From positions 67,753-131,752 of the forward strand of contig CAMPET010000154.1 in NCBI GenBank assembly GCA_946803715.1: a stretch of DNA of 64,000 bases, read 5' to 3'. A model generated the notes under the pieces. It worked only from the letters and a program-made list of their open reading frames with translations, ran no database searches and was not told the origin of the DNA. Within the stretch, counting starts at the first letter, position 1, and each line of letters begins with the position of its first letter. The position numbers and the translations under genes are program-made. Source of the stretch: Beroe ovata. Taxonomy: Eukaryota; Ctenophora; Nuda; Beroida; Beroidae. Below are positions 48,593 through 60,366 of the stretch, piece by piece.

Positions 48593-50812
48593 CACAGCTA
48601 TGACAACAACCTTATAATGGATGGTGAAATTACACAGTAATTATACACGGGGTACTTATACACACACACACTCGATAATTACGAGATATATATGGGGCGG
48701 GAAGATTTGGTAACAAAGAGTTGTTGACCCCTTCCCTATAACTTGCTGCACGGGTAATGAGAGGGCACTGAATTTGCACATGATTATGGTGTATCTGGCC
48801 TCCGGGAGCTGTAACAGTAAATGATCCTAGGTTGTGAACTGGAATATTGGGAGCTTGTTCAGTAATGAAGTTCATGGAAGCCCAGAATAATCACATCGAA
48901 TAACTTGGGAAAGGAAAACAAAATAAGGGCAACTTTTCTGTTGAAGCACAAATAACGACCAGCCGGATAATTGTATAAGATGGAACGAAAATCTAATTCA
49001 CAAATATATCCAATCGTAATCCGATCAAAAAGTGAACGTCCGCGTTTTGGTCAAAACACTGTTTATCTTTGGTGTAGACTACTATAATTATAGCTCAGTA
49101 GGATCGCGGCAAATACGCCATTACAAAGTGTCTTTTTTCGAGGACCGGGATATAGGAAATATACGAAGCTGGATCAAAGATAAACGCATGTGTAATGTGC
49201 GTGCGTGTTTGTGTGCAACTTGTCGACCATGAAATTGTAACTTGTTACTACAGGTATGCAGCAGTAGTAGTATGGAAAGTCGAGACAAGATTCTTTCCAG
49301 ATATATAAAATGTACAGCATATCATGTACTGAGTACTGACGACTCCGCGAGGGCATACATTGTACAATGTATGACCACAAAGTACACTACTTCAACAATG
49401 TGCTTATTATGCAATGATCATGACATCGAGCTATGAAGACACCCAGCTTTTGAAATGTAGCCTGCTACACATGGTCATAAAGTGATACATTCCGGCAGCA
49501 TGAAACATAGCCCAGGACGTGTTGATTTCTCTGGCACGATAGCCTGATGAAATAGGTGCTAAGTCGGTTAATGATCCACTGACATGGTATAAGCTAGACA
49601 GGTAGTTGAGATACAGACAGGATCTATTGAGTTAGACAACTTGGTTTATCACACACACACAAATGTCTTATTCAGATATAAGTAGGTAGAACGAGTCTTG
49701 ATCTTTGAGTGTCATCTACTTAGACAAATCGATAATACCAGAAACGGTATCAGAATATCGCGTAAGATAATGAATCACCAAGTTATAATCCGAGTTTTAG
49801 CCCAGGGAGCCACATACCCTCTCCTTCAACATATGATTACATAACTACTCACATGGAATAGCCAATCACAACCCTAGATTTGAGTCACATGGTGCAATTC
49901 AGCCAATCAGAGTGCAGGATATGGGTGGCCCGTATACAAGAGTCAGAGTGCTAAGGCATGAGGGGGGAACATAATCTATAGGGTGACATTGATACATGTT
50001 ATAGTGGCCATGGTCTTTCGGAACCATATTGTCATGACTATTGATTAGGGTCGCGCATACTGCATGCGTCACTGTCTAGAAGGCCCAGTGCAGTGACTGC
50101 AGCAGTACTGCAGACAACGACGTCAGAAGAGGGCATCAGGCATGCCTATTCCTTTAATCTCTAACTCAGCAGTTGACCTTTCTCCATAGACATAGCAGGC
50201 GACCCAAGACCTTAAAGCGACCCAAAAGTACCATACTTCAACTCAGCAAAGGCCAATTATTGTGCCCCAAAACTCCATCGACAGTAATTATATAGTGCAG
50301 TCAGCATTATCTAAATAAATAACATCTACCCCGTCACATATATTCGAATAATTAGGAAAGATGGCGCCCGATCGTAATTTACAACCTGCCGATTATTGTA
50401 CTCCGAAAATCTCCGCCCCTTCCAGCTGTTATTCGTTTAGGGTCACTTAGTAGAAGCTCATTGCACTATGATATTATTATTGGTATCTACGCCACAATAT
50501 TCTGGATAATAATCCTTGTTTTCTGTGTATATTATACCATGAGCATGGAATAATGTGTAGGGCTCTCAGCAGGATACTATGCAGAATATCCTCAACAATA
50601 TTGTTTTTCCCAAAGTCATGAGTCAGAGCACTATGGCGATATTGGCAATACCATATTTGTTTGAAGTTGGTAACAATGAAATGACATATTTTCAATTCCT
50701 GGTGTAGCAGATCATGATGCTTCCCCAGACAGCATAATTATACGTCTTGTAGGACAAAACAACGTACTTCTAATTCTAAACTTATCAACACTACTTATTA
50801 CCATCAAATTTG

Positions 50813-50872
50813 AGCCATGTCTGATGTCATTGAAGTGCTGAAGATAAAGTAAATTAATCCACTCATTATACT
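50813..50872. repeat. Dispersed repeat, copy 1
   Basis: This 60-base stretch, beginning GCCATGTCTGATGTCATTGA, recurs without a difference at the right edge of the window (63942-64000), where the match is cut off by the window end. Confidence 0.9.
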
Positions 50873-51455
50873 CTGCGTTTTATTCCTCAAGAGCTGTTGA
50901 AAATAACCATAATGTGTACTACTAATTCTAAACACTTTAAAAATGGGAAATATTTCTCAACTAAGTACCAAGGGGTTAAGAATTTTACACTAGACGACGA
51001 CAGCCGTGTAAACTTTGAGACTGTAGTTGGAACTAGAAACAGGTCTTGAGAGACCAATTAACTAATTAACGGATAATTTCAGCAGTTAATCATGGGACAA
51101 TTATTGAAACTGGGTGAAATTCCAGCTCCTCAAAAATGATCAACAAAGGTCAGTTTTGATGAGTCAGACTATCAAAACCTCATGACTGATGACAGTAATT
51201 CTGATCATTATGACCCTCTTGCCTAGATGAGTGGACAGTTTCACCCCAGACTCACCAACAGACGAAATCCAGACGAAACTTCTTATCATCCCAGCGCCAT
51301 GACATGAGTAATAATATATTTCCATGTTATGCTGTCATATTATATTATGGTAATGATGTATTCTCTTGATAAAACCCTACTATTATACATGTACCCAAAT
51401 ATCCTAATTATTATTACCACTGACAGATAAAGTGTGGACTCACAGTATGAAATGA

Positions 51456-51490
51456 GAACACACACACACACACACANACACACACACATG
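51456..51490. repeat. CA microsatellite
   Basis: CA run of about 30 bases with an unresolved base at 51477. Confidence 0.9.
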
Positions 51491-52090
51491 GTGGTTGTGG
51501 TGGTGGAGTTAATTTGATAAAGGAGCAGGGTGAATGGCTCGGGGGGAGGGGGTGATACCGCACCCTCATAAATGTTACAGAGAGGGATTCAGAGATTAGA
51601 GCTGACGCCTGTAGATAACGTCAGAAGACACATGAAATTTAGTATACAAATTAGTACAAGGGTTGGAAGAAAGAAGACATTGACAGCAGGAGTCTACAGG
51701 AAAGTGATAAGAAGACATGACTCCTACAAAATTCGTAGAGGATTTGAGGATGGAAAAATGGTAAGAAGCGCAGGGGTTGGAGACTGGAGGGTTGGAGAAG
51801 AGAAGGGGTAATGACGACCAGAGATCGAGGGCTAGATGGAACTCTCATGCATATTGCACGGCATTCAAAACACGTACCTCTCAAGTGATGATAGTTTCAA
51901 TTAATTTAAAAATCAAGCATGAAAAACTTTAAACACATCATCAAGGCAGGGCGATACAATGTAATGTATCTTGAAGAGTAGAACATGGTCTCAAGAAATA
52001 CCCGTGACATCATCAGGACACGTGTTTCAATCTGAAGATTGGTTCAAGGATTGAGATATAAGGTCACGGGTCGAAACACTGCCATCTCGA

Positions 52091-52326
52091 CTAAATTACA
52101 ATGCCGTTGTCTGAGACTATACTATAGACGTGGACATGGTCATGTGATATCGGGTGCAATTCAGAGTATAATGATGTACAGTTGTAGACACTGAATGGTG
52201 TCATCATGATGAGGTAATGTCCATGTTTAGTGAGTAGAGCTTGGAGGAGTGTGGGGGTGCGAAGGTGTGATTCATGGCTGATCGGGGTGGAATCAGAGTG
52301 GGCAGGTTCTAAATCTTTCACTTTGA
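52091..52326 (-). CDS. Candidate terminal exon (cytoplasmic-tail-like), doubtful
   Basis: A minus-strand frame of about 78 residues ends in TAG at 52091 and can begin after an AG at 52327. It starts KDLEPAHSDSTP and ends with several tyrosines, including SLYSEL, which fits the ITIM pattern (S/I/V/L-x-Y-x-x-L/V), and a C-terminal GIVI. Its phase matches the open end of gene H, but it lies 8 kb away, no membrane-spanning exon was found between them, and the acceptor lacks a pyrimidine tract. It may simply be a chance open frame. Confidence 0.2.
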
Positions 52327-55300
52327 GTACGTGATATGGCATTATGACAAGGGAAGCGTCGGAAGGCAGTTTTCAAGGGAAGCGTTGAAACTTTTTTGAC
52401 AGGAAACGTGAAGCAAGAGATAGTTGGATAACTAAAATTCTGCTAAGAATTTGTGTTTATTGATGGTGTGAAAAACTCGGAACTTTTGTCCTGATCCAAT
52501 TACCTCGGCCGGTTCTCCAGTAGGTGTTAATACGGACTATACCACTCAGAGAGATATGAAGTCAATTCGGACAATCGGACATTATCAAACCGTTGCCATA
52601 GGACCATGGTATGAGAGACCAGGAGAATTTAATAATAATTATTTAAGTGGATTAAAAAGTCGTATATCTATAAACGATGATCACATGATTGGGTTGCAAT
52701 TCATTAGGGCGGAATTTTGTTGGCTGTTTGTAAGGTTTCTTCAGCGAGAAATAAATACAAGGGACTTGGAACGAATAATGTAAGGATTGATAATATACTT
52801 TTGGATTGTCAGATACCTACTGCTGTACTGGCTAGACAGATAAATTCGGATATCTAAGGTGTGTGTATGGGGAAATTATAACTGGAAAGTGTGAGAATTG
52901 GGGAGAAAATCTATCGGAATTACCAAAATATGACATTGAATCGTTGAGACAAAGTCAAATGAGAATATGCGAAATGTAAGCATCTAGCAATAGTCTACAA
53001 GAGTTTTGCACCGCAAATACCGAATGATGCTCAAAGGTAGCTTCGTGCAAGCAAAGCATCATAACAACAAAAAACAAGATTAATGAAGCAAGAAAAAAAC
53101 AACAGCAAAATGATAACAATAGATCTCACTTGCTACAAACTTTTGCCACCTTGAGCCTGTGAGAAAAGTATCCTTTTTTTCGACAACAACAACAATTCAA
53201 GTATCGAAAGTATCAAGTATGATATTGTGAACTATAAGTATGATAGCATGGATGATGAATCGAAAAAGTACGATAGCGTGCAAGCTCATTTGGCAGTCAT
53301 GCAATCGAAAGTATCTAGACTCCTATAGAGTCCTAATTAGGGAAGCAGATATGAAGAACCTATATATCAAGGAACGGAAGTCTCAAAGTAAAGAGGCGAC
53401 ATACGAAAATTCAGGACGAGAAAAACATGTTGCAGACGCGATGCACGCCAGAATTGCAGTTGATTTCTCTCTACAAGCTGAGAAGAACGGTTATGATTCT
53501 TGTAACGAAAGATTGGACTATCGTATGTAACAAAAGAGCTATATAGCGTTACATAATGCTATAATAGAATTCTTACACTGATTCTTGGAGAATCAGCTAA
53601 ATGTCACATACCTACCCTGAGCGAATATATGTGTGTGTGTGTGTCACTAACGACTTGCAGTTAGTGGTTACAGACATCAAATATCATTAAAGCATTAACA
53701 TATTATAGAGCCGTATAGTATGCCGAAATCTGCGAAATATTTGCAGCTACGAGCAAATTTATCATTGCATTGGTCCGGGCTTTTTGAGGATTTTTCAGAA
53801 ATCAAAATCTAGTTCAAGCTAACGTGTGACAGGAAATACGAGCGAAAATTAGAGATTCTGCCAAAATAACATTATCGACAATCGAATATTGCCGCGTCTG
53901 GGAACCGAGGTCATTTTCATGCCAAAGGCTTTCATGAACACTTCCGGAAAATGACGATTGTGAAAACAAATTCAAGTGGCACATGGTGTACAAAACTTAA
54001 TCAGGATGTATGTGGATAATATCAACTGGGCGTGGTCCCATGGATTGAGATGAGTGATGACAAATCATCACAGACGTCAGACATGATAGATGTGTCATAG
54101 TCAATAGCGTATAATGAGCGATCGGGTGTAAGGAAATAGGAAATACGATATGAGCTCTTATCCTATGATTTGTATTTGGAGTGAAACCATTCAGAATCCG
54201 ATCAGCGAAAGCTAGGAAAATATGGCAAGAATAGAGATAGTCAACGCGCGTACAACGAAAGATTCTACAACGAAACACCAAAACAGCGGAACGGATTGCG
54301 CGGAACATTATTGCGCGCGCGCACAAACGCACGTGTTATTGGTAAAATATACATTGTGCAAATAGCACGTGACATCATGCCATACCGTGAACAAGGTACA
54401 TTCGATACCAGGAAATATTGATATGGAATAGCTGTTGTGATTTTGATTTATGGAGGACGTTATTTGTTCACAGAAAACGAAAAGAAGGAATGACAAAAAA
54501 CGTTTTTTTGAACACCACGAACAACCGTATGTGCCGATAACCATTGATGCGAGTATACCCCGGTTATTTTAACAGCTGCCATCGCAGGAACTAGTGAAAA
54601 CAGGTGCAACATTTGTCTTTATCTGATATATTGCAATACCGTCACACATGAGACCGGTGTGCCCCGGTCAATTATTGTGAAAATATTATAAAAACAGGGG
54701 GAGATATATAACAGAGGGAAAATTAGTTGGAATCCGCTGATATATCTGGGTCAGTCATGAACACACACCTTGAATTGGATGTACCGATTATTGTTTTAAG
54801 TTAAAATTTCTTGTCGATCGATCGAATTGACCGAAATCTTCGTGACTCGTCTATTGCGCCGAGGGCTCACTATGCTAAAGTCGAAGATTACAAACGTAAA
54901 TCGAAATACGAATAATTGGTGAATAATTCGAGATACGATCTAAACACTGACAACATTTTATCATCCCCCGATATGAAATTGAAGTGATCAAATTCTTGTC
55001 TCTGGTCCAGAAAACACCCATGATGAATCACGACAACAGTTCCATTACGATACACCGCCATACGATGATATCATGAAGCTGGAGGCTAGACAAAAACCAC
55101 CAAAAACACCCGCACGGCGAGGCGAATGATTTACATCGATAAATCGGTATTGTTCCGCGCCACTAGTTACGAATTAATAATCAGTGCGCGCACCGCACTG
55201 GTGATCAACTTAAAAATGTCATTAATAGCACGTGTCCAGTGGTATCAGGTGGCCCGCGGCCGCAAACATGAGCGAGTTTTTACTCCTGTAAATATCACAT

Positions 55301-55697
55301 AGGACCGTGGGTTCACGTTGATGACATTAAAATACATGTGTTCCCTCGGTCAGTTGTTTCGGAAAACTAATTTCCTACCCCCCTCGCCATATAGCGAGAA
55401 TTTGGTGCAGCATTATCAATCGTCTCTGGAATTTGGTCAAACAATGGGGATTTCACGGGCTTCAGACGTCGAAACATGATCGCCAGTTTCCACTTTGAAG
55501 TCAAAGGAAAGACTGGCGAAAAGGACAAAACCAAGTGCGCTAAATTGACATGAGTAAAGACTGAAGAGGGCATGCTGCAGCAGCGGATCTGCAAAAATAT
55601 TGACGTTTTGATAATTTTTGGTGGGCAGTAATCCGATTCCTGGGTGCACCCATGGGTTTTTATTTTGTACATGACAAACCCAGTGCTTTTCATGAAA

Positions 55698-55752
55698 CAC
55701 GTGTACCATCACGTGTTTCTTGCATCACGTGATGCTGATAAAACATCACGTG
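55698..55752. promoter_or_regulatory. Cluster of four CACGTG E-boxes
   Basis: CACGTG lies at 55698, 55710, 55726 and 55747. Three of the four are preceded by AT (ATCACGTG). Such palindromes are binding sites for bHLH-zip factors (MYC/MAX, USF, MITF/TFEB type). Confidence 0.5.
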
Positions 55753-56384
55753 TTAGCTACGGCACACTTCACACCTCGAAATGATCAAAATATGGGCTTG
55801 GCTTTGGATAAAACTGCATATATGTTATCAGCGTGTAGTACATAATGTAATCTGTTGCCTCAATGCTATCAACGAAAGTACTGATTGGCGTCTGTTTCGT
55901 ACTGATCCATATTTCAGAAATCGAGACCTCCAGCTCGGCCTTATCAGTTATCGGGGCCTTATCAGAGGTCGTACCTAGTATTCTGATGAAAAGCAAAAAC
56001 ATCATCTATATTTCAATTATGTAACCAACGTCATAAAACAGATTGGCTAATCGAGTTAGTTTATTAGTTCCACAGCAGGAAGACTTGACTAAATCATATT
56101 CAAGGACAGACTTGTCACGAGGGTAAAGTATAGAACGCTATACGGATACGCGCTATAAACGCGGGGATCTGGAAATACATGATTAGTTTGAAATCCAGAT
56201 ATCCAGGTCATGTGGGCGGGTAGCATGAGCAATATATACGTGATTCATCCAGTAAACTTGAGTATATAGTATTACTCTGGACTCTGGAGGTTATAGCGCT
56301 AAACCTTTAGTATAACTATCAGTCTGCAATCAGCATCATATGCTCTGCATGAGTGTGTATAACAAGCTGAAATCAGCCCCAGTA

Positions 56385-56432
56385 CCTATGTGTATATACT
56401 GTATGTGTATATACTGTATGTGTATATACTGC
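56385..56432. repeat. 15-bp tandem repeat (TGTGTATATACTGTA)
   Basis: Three nearly perfect head-to-tail copies. Confidence 0.85.
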
Positions 56433-58547
56433 ATAATATATCCTTATTTAACCCACAGGTACATGTCACATGTCATTTGAAAGCAGATGCCGTAAAACAA
56501 TAATAAAACTCCAAAATCGATCGCTTATTTGATCCGCTGCAAACTCATGGGGCTGAGACAAATCTGACAGCCCGAATTGATGACAGCATAACATCTCCGA
56601 TCTTTATCAAACGGAGCTGGTACTTTGGTACTCCAGAGGAATCAGTGTAGTAGCCATGGTACCACATCTAGAGTCTAGTGGTTGCTAGGCATGGTTGCAA
56701 CAACCACTATTGTGGGTTAAAACTTTCATATTAATGGGTTTTATCACATAATATTGGGTATGTTATCCAATGATTGGTTGCCTGGAATGTCACGTGATGA
56801 GATGAAGGACTGTGATTGGATGAACTCAATTTCAAAAACAGTATAGCGGATTGTTCTACGCGATGTTGATAAGCTAAAAGCAACGTACGTTTGGTCAGAA
56901 AATGAACTCTGAGTGCGATTTACATTAAACCCGACAGTTATCAATAAAACTGATTGACGTAATTCATGTCCTATATAAGGCAGGAAAATTGGTGTCACTA
57001 TGTGAAAGCAAGGGGAAAATAATATAACATGTTGAAAAGCAAAGATATTATATGCCAACTAAACTTAGCATATTTATTATTTCCGAAGGAGTAGTACAAT
57101 CTTTACAAAGGAGCAGCCACGTTCCATACATGAGCATATCAACAATATATTATGATCCAGGATCATAATTATAACTCATTAACAACAAACATATACCGAT
57201 TATCATACCTAGCTTAATTAGGCAATTATAAATCTCGAACAAGTAGAATTCTAAAGCAACAACAATGGAGCAATAGGGATTATGTACCCAATACCCACAT
57301 ACCCCTAGCTATGGGTGTACCTTATGAAGCTAATGGAGATAATGATTCGTCCTTCAAAATAATATACGAGATTCTGATGCCTACCTACAACTTGTACTCT
57401 TACAGTTACATAATCACATAAGTTGAGAATGTAATTGATTATGTTATAATAATCGTTAATGTTAATATTATAAGTTAGGTTTTGTTCCTATGGTAACCGA
57501 AGATAACCTAGGTTAATCTGCAGGGTGCTATACTGCAGGAAGGTACGTAATTTGACGTGTCAAATAGAGCCCCTATAATAACTGGCCCTCACGTAAATTG
57601 GTTGATTTTATGAAGGAGCAACGATTGAGAGCGCGCGCTTTATACGGATTGCCGGTGATGGCTAAGTTCTTTACCAATGTGATTATTGTGTGATTATATC
57701 TCTGGTCAATATAAATTGATCATGATGTGGTCCGGGAACGGGATGCCAGGTTGTCGGATAGCGGAAATATGGCGCGATATAATTGTGTCGGCAAATCCGA
57801 TAATGATTAAATTACGCTTGCTGATTACTATAGCAGCAATTGTCAGTCATCGGTATAGATATGATAATGATGTTATCGAGAAAAATTTACGTTCATAGAG
57901 TGCTTGGGCAGTGTGTATAATGTACTTAAAATACAAGGATGTATAATGTACAAGAATGTGTAAGAATGTATAATGTACGAAGTTGGAAAGTAAAATGTAC
58001 AGTAGCACAAAATTATCTTGATAACAGTAACTATACTAATACAATTAAAATTCTGCTACCTACGATTCTGGCTTCCATTCATAAATCAAATCTGAACAGT
58101 TCAAGAGCTTAGGAATCGAATCAATCGAGGTTCTTATCTACCTACATAGGTAGCTAACATAGAAATCAGTATTCACAAACAGCAACATTCGCACTCTCAA
58201 ATGACATGAAAATTGCGCATAAATGCAACGACGATCATTTATCGAAGTTTTGTCAAAACGAATTCCTATATTAGTCTACCAATGGAAAATCACATTTCAA
58301 CCAGCACTCCAAACTCTATAGATAACTCGATTTATAGGGAAAAGATATTGAGTCAATAATTTATAAATAATCGTATAAAACTGATGACTCGGGGACTTTG
58401 GTATTTCAGCACGGGAAAGAGTTACCATGATTCGATTTTCTCGGATTCCCATCTACAGCTTGTCCTATGACGCCTCTTCTTTTGTGTAGTGTATTATAAT
58501 GGATGGGAACTAATGGGGAAAAGTTGGATGCTTTATAGAGCACTGAA

Positions 58548-58606
58548 ATGGTTGCTATCCAATGGTTGCTATCCAATGGTTGCTATCCAATGGTTGCTAT
58601 CCAATG
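58548..58606. repeat. 15-bp tandem repeat (TGGTTGCTATCCAA)
   Basis: Four perfect head-to-tail copies of ATGGTTGCTATCCA. They encode a repetitive peptide in all frames, but the surrounding frame shows no domain. Confidence 0.9.
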
Positions 58607-60366
58607 CCATGCCCCCAAGGAGAATGGACAATGGACTTTTATGAAAAGTACTGGACAGCGGACACTTAGCTTTTGTAATTCGACATCGTCAACAGCAACC
58701 CTAGCAACCATTGACCTTCGACTCTCAACACAGCAACATTACTAACAACACCTCTGTATGCTAATCATCATGTATAGTGATTAACACCCTAGATCATATC
58801 GCTTCGATTAACCATGGTGACAATATCATTAAGAAATTGCGTTGCTTTGGCGATATTTTCTCAACCACGTGACATGAAGATTTGGTCACGTGACAAGATA
58901 TTGGTAAGTTGCTGATGATCGCACGTGTAATCACAAATGCACACTGCATTACGCAATTGAATACCATGTGATTCTGCTAAAAGAATTCTAAAAGGGGCAA
59001 ACTTGGAAAGCATTAACCAAGCTGTAGGAGTAGCAAATGCCCAATTATGTTCGGCCCAATTTTCCCACAAAATGCTTAATTAGGTACATCCAGGACACCT
59101 ACCAGGTCCTTACTACTTACTACAACTCTGTATTCAATAGCAAAGACAACTAAAGAACTAAGTAGTAAACATCGCACAATCCATGCAGCAAGCTCTATAC
59201 TTCTTTGCTTGAAGATCATCTGCGACTTTGAGATCTATCCATACACGCCGCGCACACTAAGAATTTCTATCCACATATTGTAGAATGGTCGGTAATTAAC
59301 GTTAAGACGATTAATTAACGTACACGTTTACAGATTTAGGGTTAAGTTTAGTTACCCCCCATGAAATAGCTGTTACTGAAACAAAGCCTGAAATACTGGC
59401 AACTCGGAACTTCGAATAGCAACAATTATTGCGTTATCGAGAGCGGTATGCAGAATACGATGAATTGAGAGAAATTCATCATTGCTAATCTAACGATTAC
59501 AACGGTGACCAGGTATAATTAGTAAACTAAAAAGAAAATTTAAAGAGGAGAACAAAACTATTTCACTAGGGATTGAAATAAACTGATGCCATTCTACATT
59601 GACATTTCTACCAAAACGAAGCTGCATTGCAAAAAAAGCTCCATCCGCTTATCGATCAATAAATCCAATTATTACCCGAATGAGAATCAAGAATCCAATT
59701 ATCAAATTATGAGGGCGCGGTATGTCACACACATAGCTACAAATTCTAACAAAGTAATAAAGTCTGATCACGAACTAATAATGTAATATAGTGTAAACAA
59801 GCAAAATATAACCCAATTAAGGAGGGCAAAGTCTAGCACAATGAAAGAAAAATAGATTCACCTCGACATAAGCGAGTCTAATGTTTCTGATGACTCGTCT
59901 ATTATGCAATGTGCTAATTGAATCTGAGGGAAAGAGATAGAGGTATATCTACAACTTCCTAGTTGAGATAGGTAGGTACCAACATATTGTGATGCTTGGG
60001 GCTTGAGGGCTGGAATAAACCTATCTATATATCGCTACTATACTATATACTACCGCAGCACTGCAGCAGACACATCGGTTTAGGAGATGATGTTTCACGG
60101 TTGTGTACGAGTTTCCTCGTGGTACTTTGTTTTCATAAACACTCGTCATAGGCGATCCCGCCTCAAAACAGTGTGTCATTTGCGGGTCAATGACCAATCG
60201 CCCGACGCACCCTAATTTTGGGCACGCAAATGCCCAAAATGTCCCCTAAATTTTCGGAATTTCTTTTCGTAGGCAGCCGACAATTAGTTTAGGTATGTGA
60301 ATAAATAGGATCAACTTGAACCCTTTTTACACAATTATTATAATAGACTAATACCTAAAGCCATAC

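Larger units (their letters stand above)
43431..60366. other. 17-kb gene-poor interval
   Basis: No convincing exon chain was found on either strand. Because the last visible exon of gene H ends in a splice donor at its lower-coordinate edge, this interval probably contains the rest of gene H, including long introns. It holds CA/TG microsatellites, a short gap, several small tandem repeats and a CACGTG cluster. Confidence 0.5.

Noticed and set aside
53240-53530. 96-codon plus-strand open frame
   Set aside because: No domain, no splice context and AT-driven composition; likely chance.
55769-55975. Minus-strand frame of about 68 codons after an AG, with aromatic-rich end
   Set aside because: The acceptor is weak, no partner exon was found, and the length is within chance for this composition.
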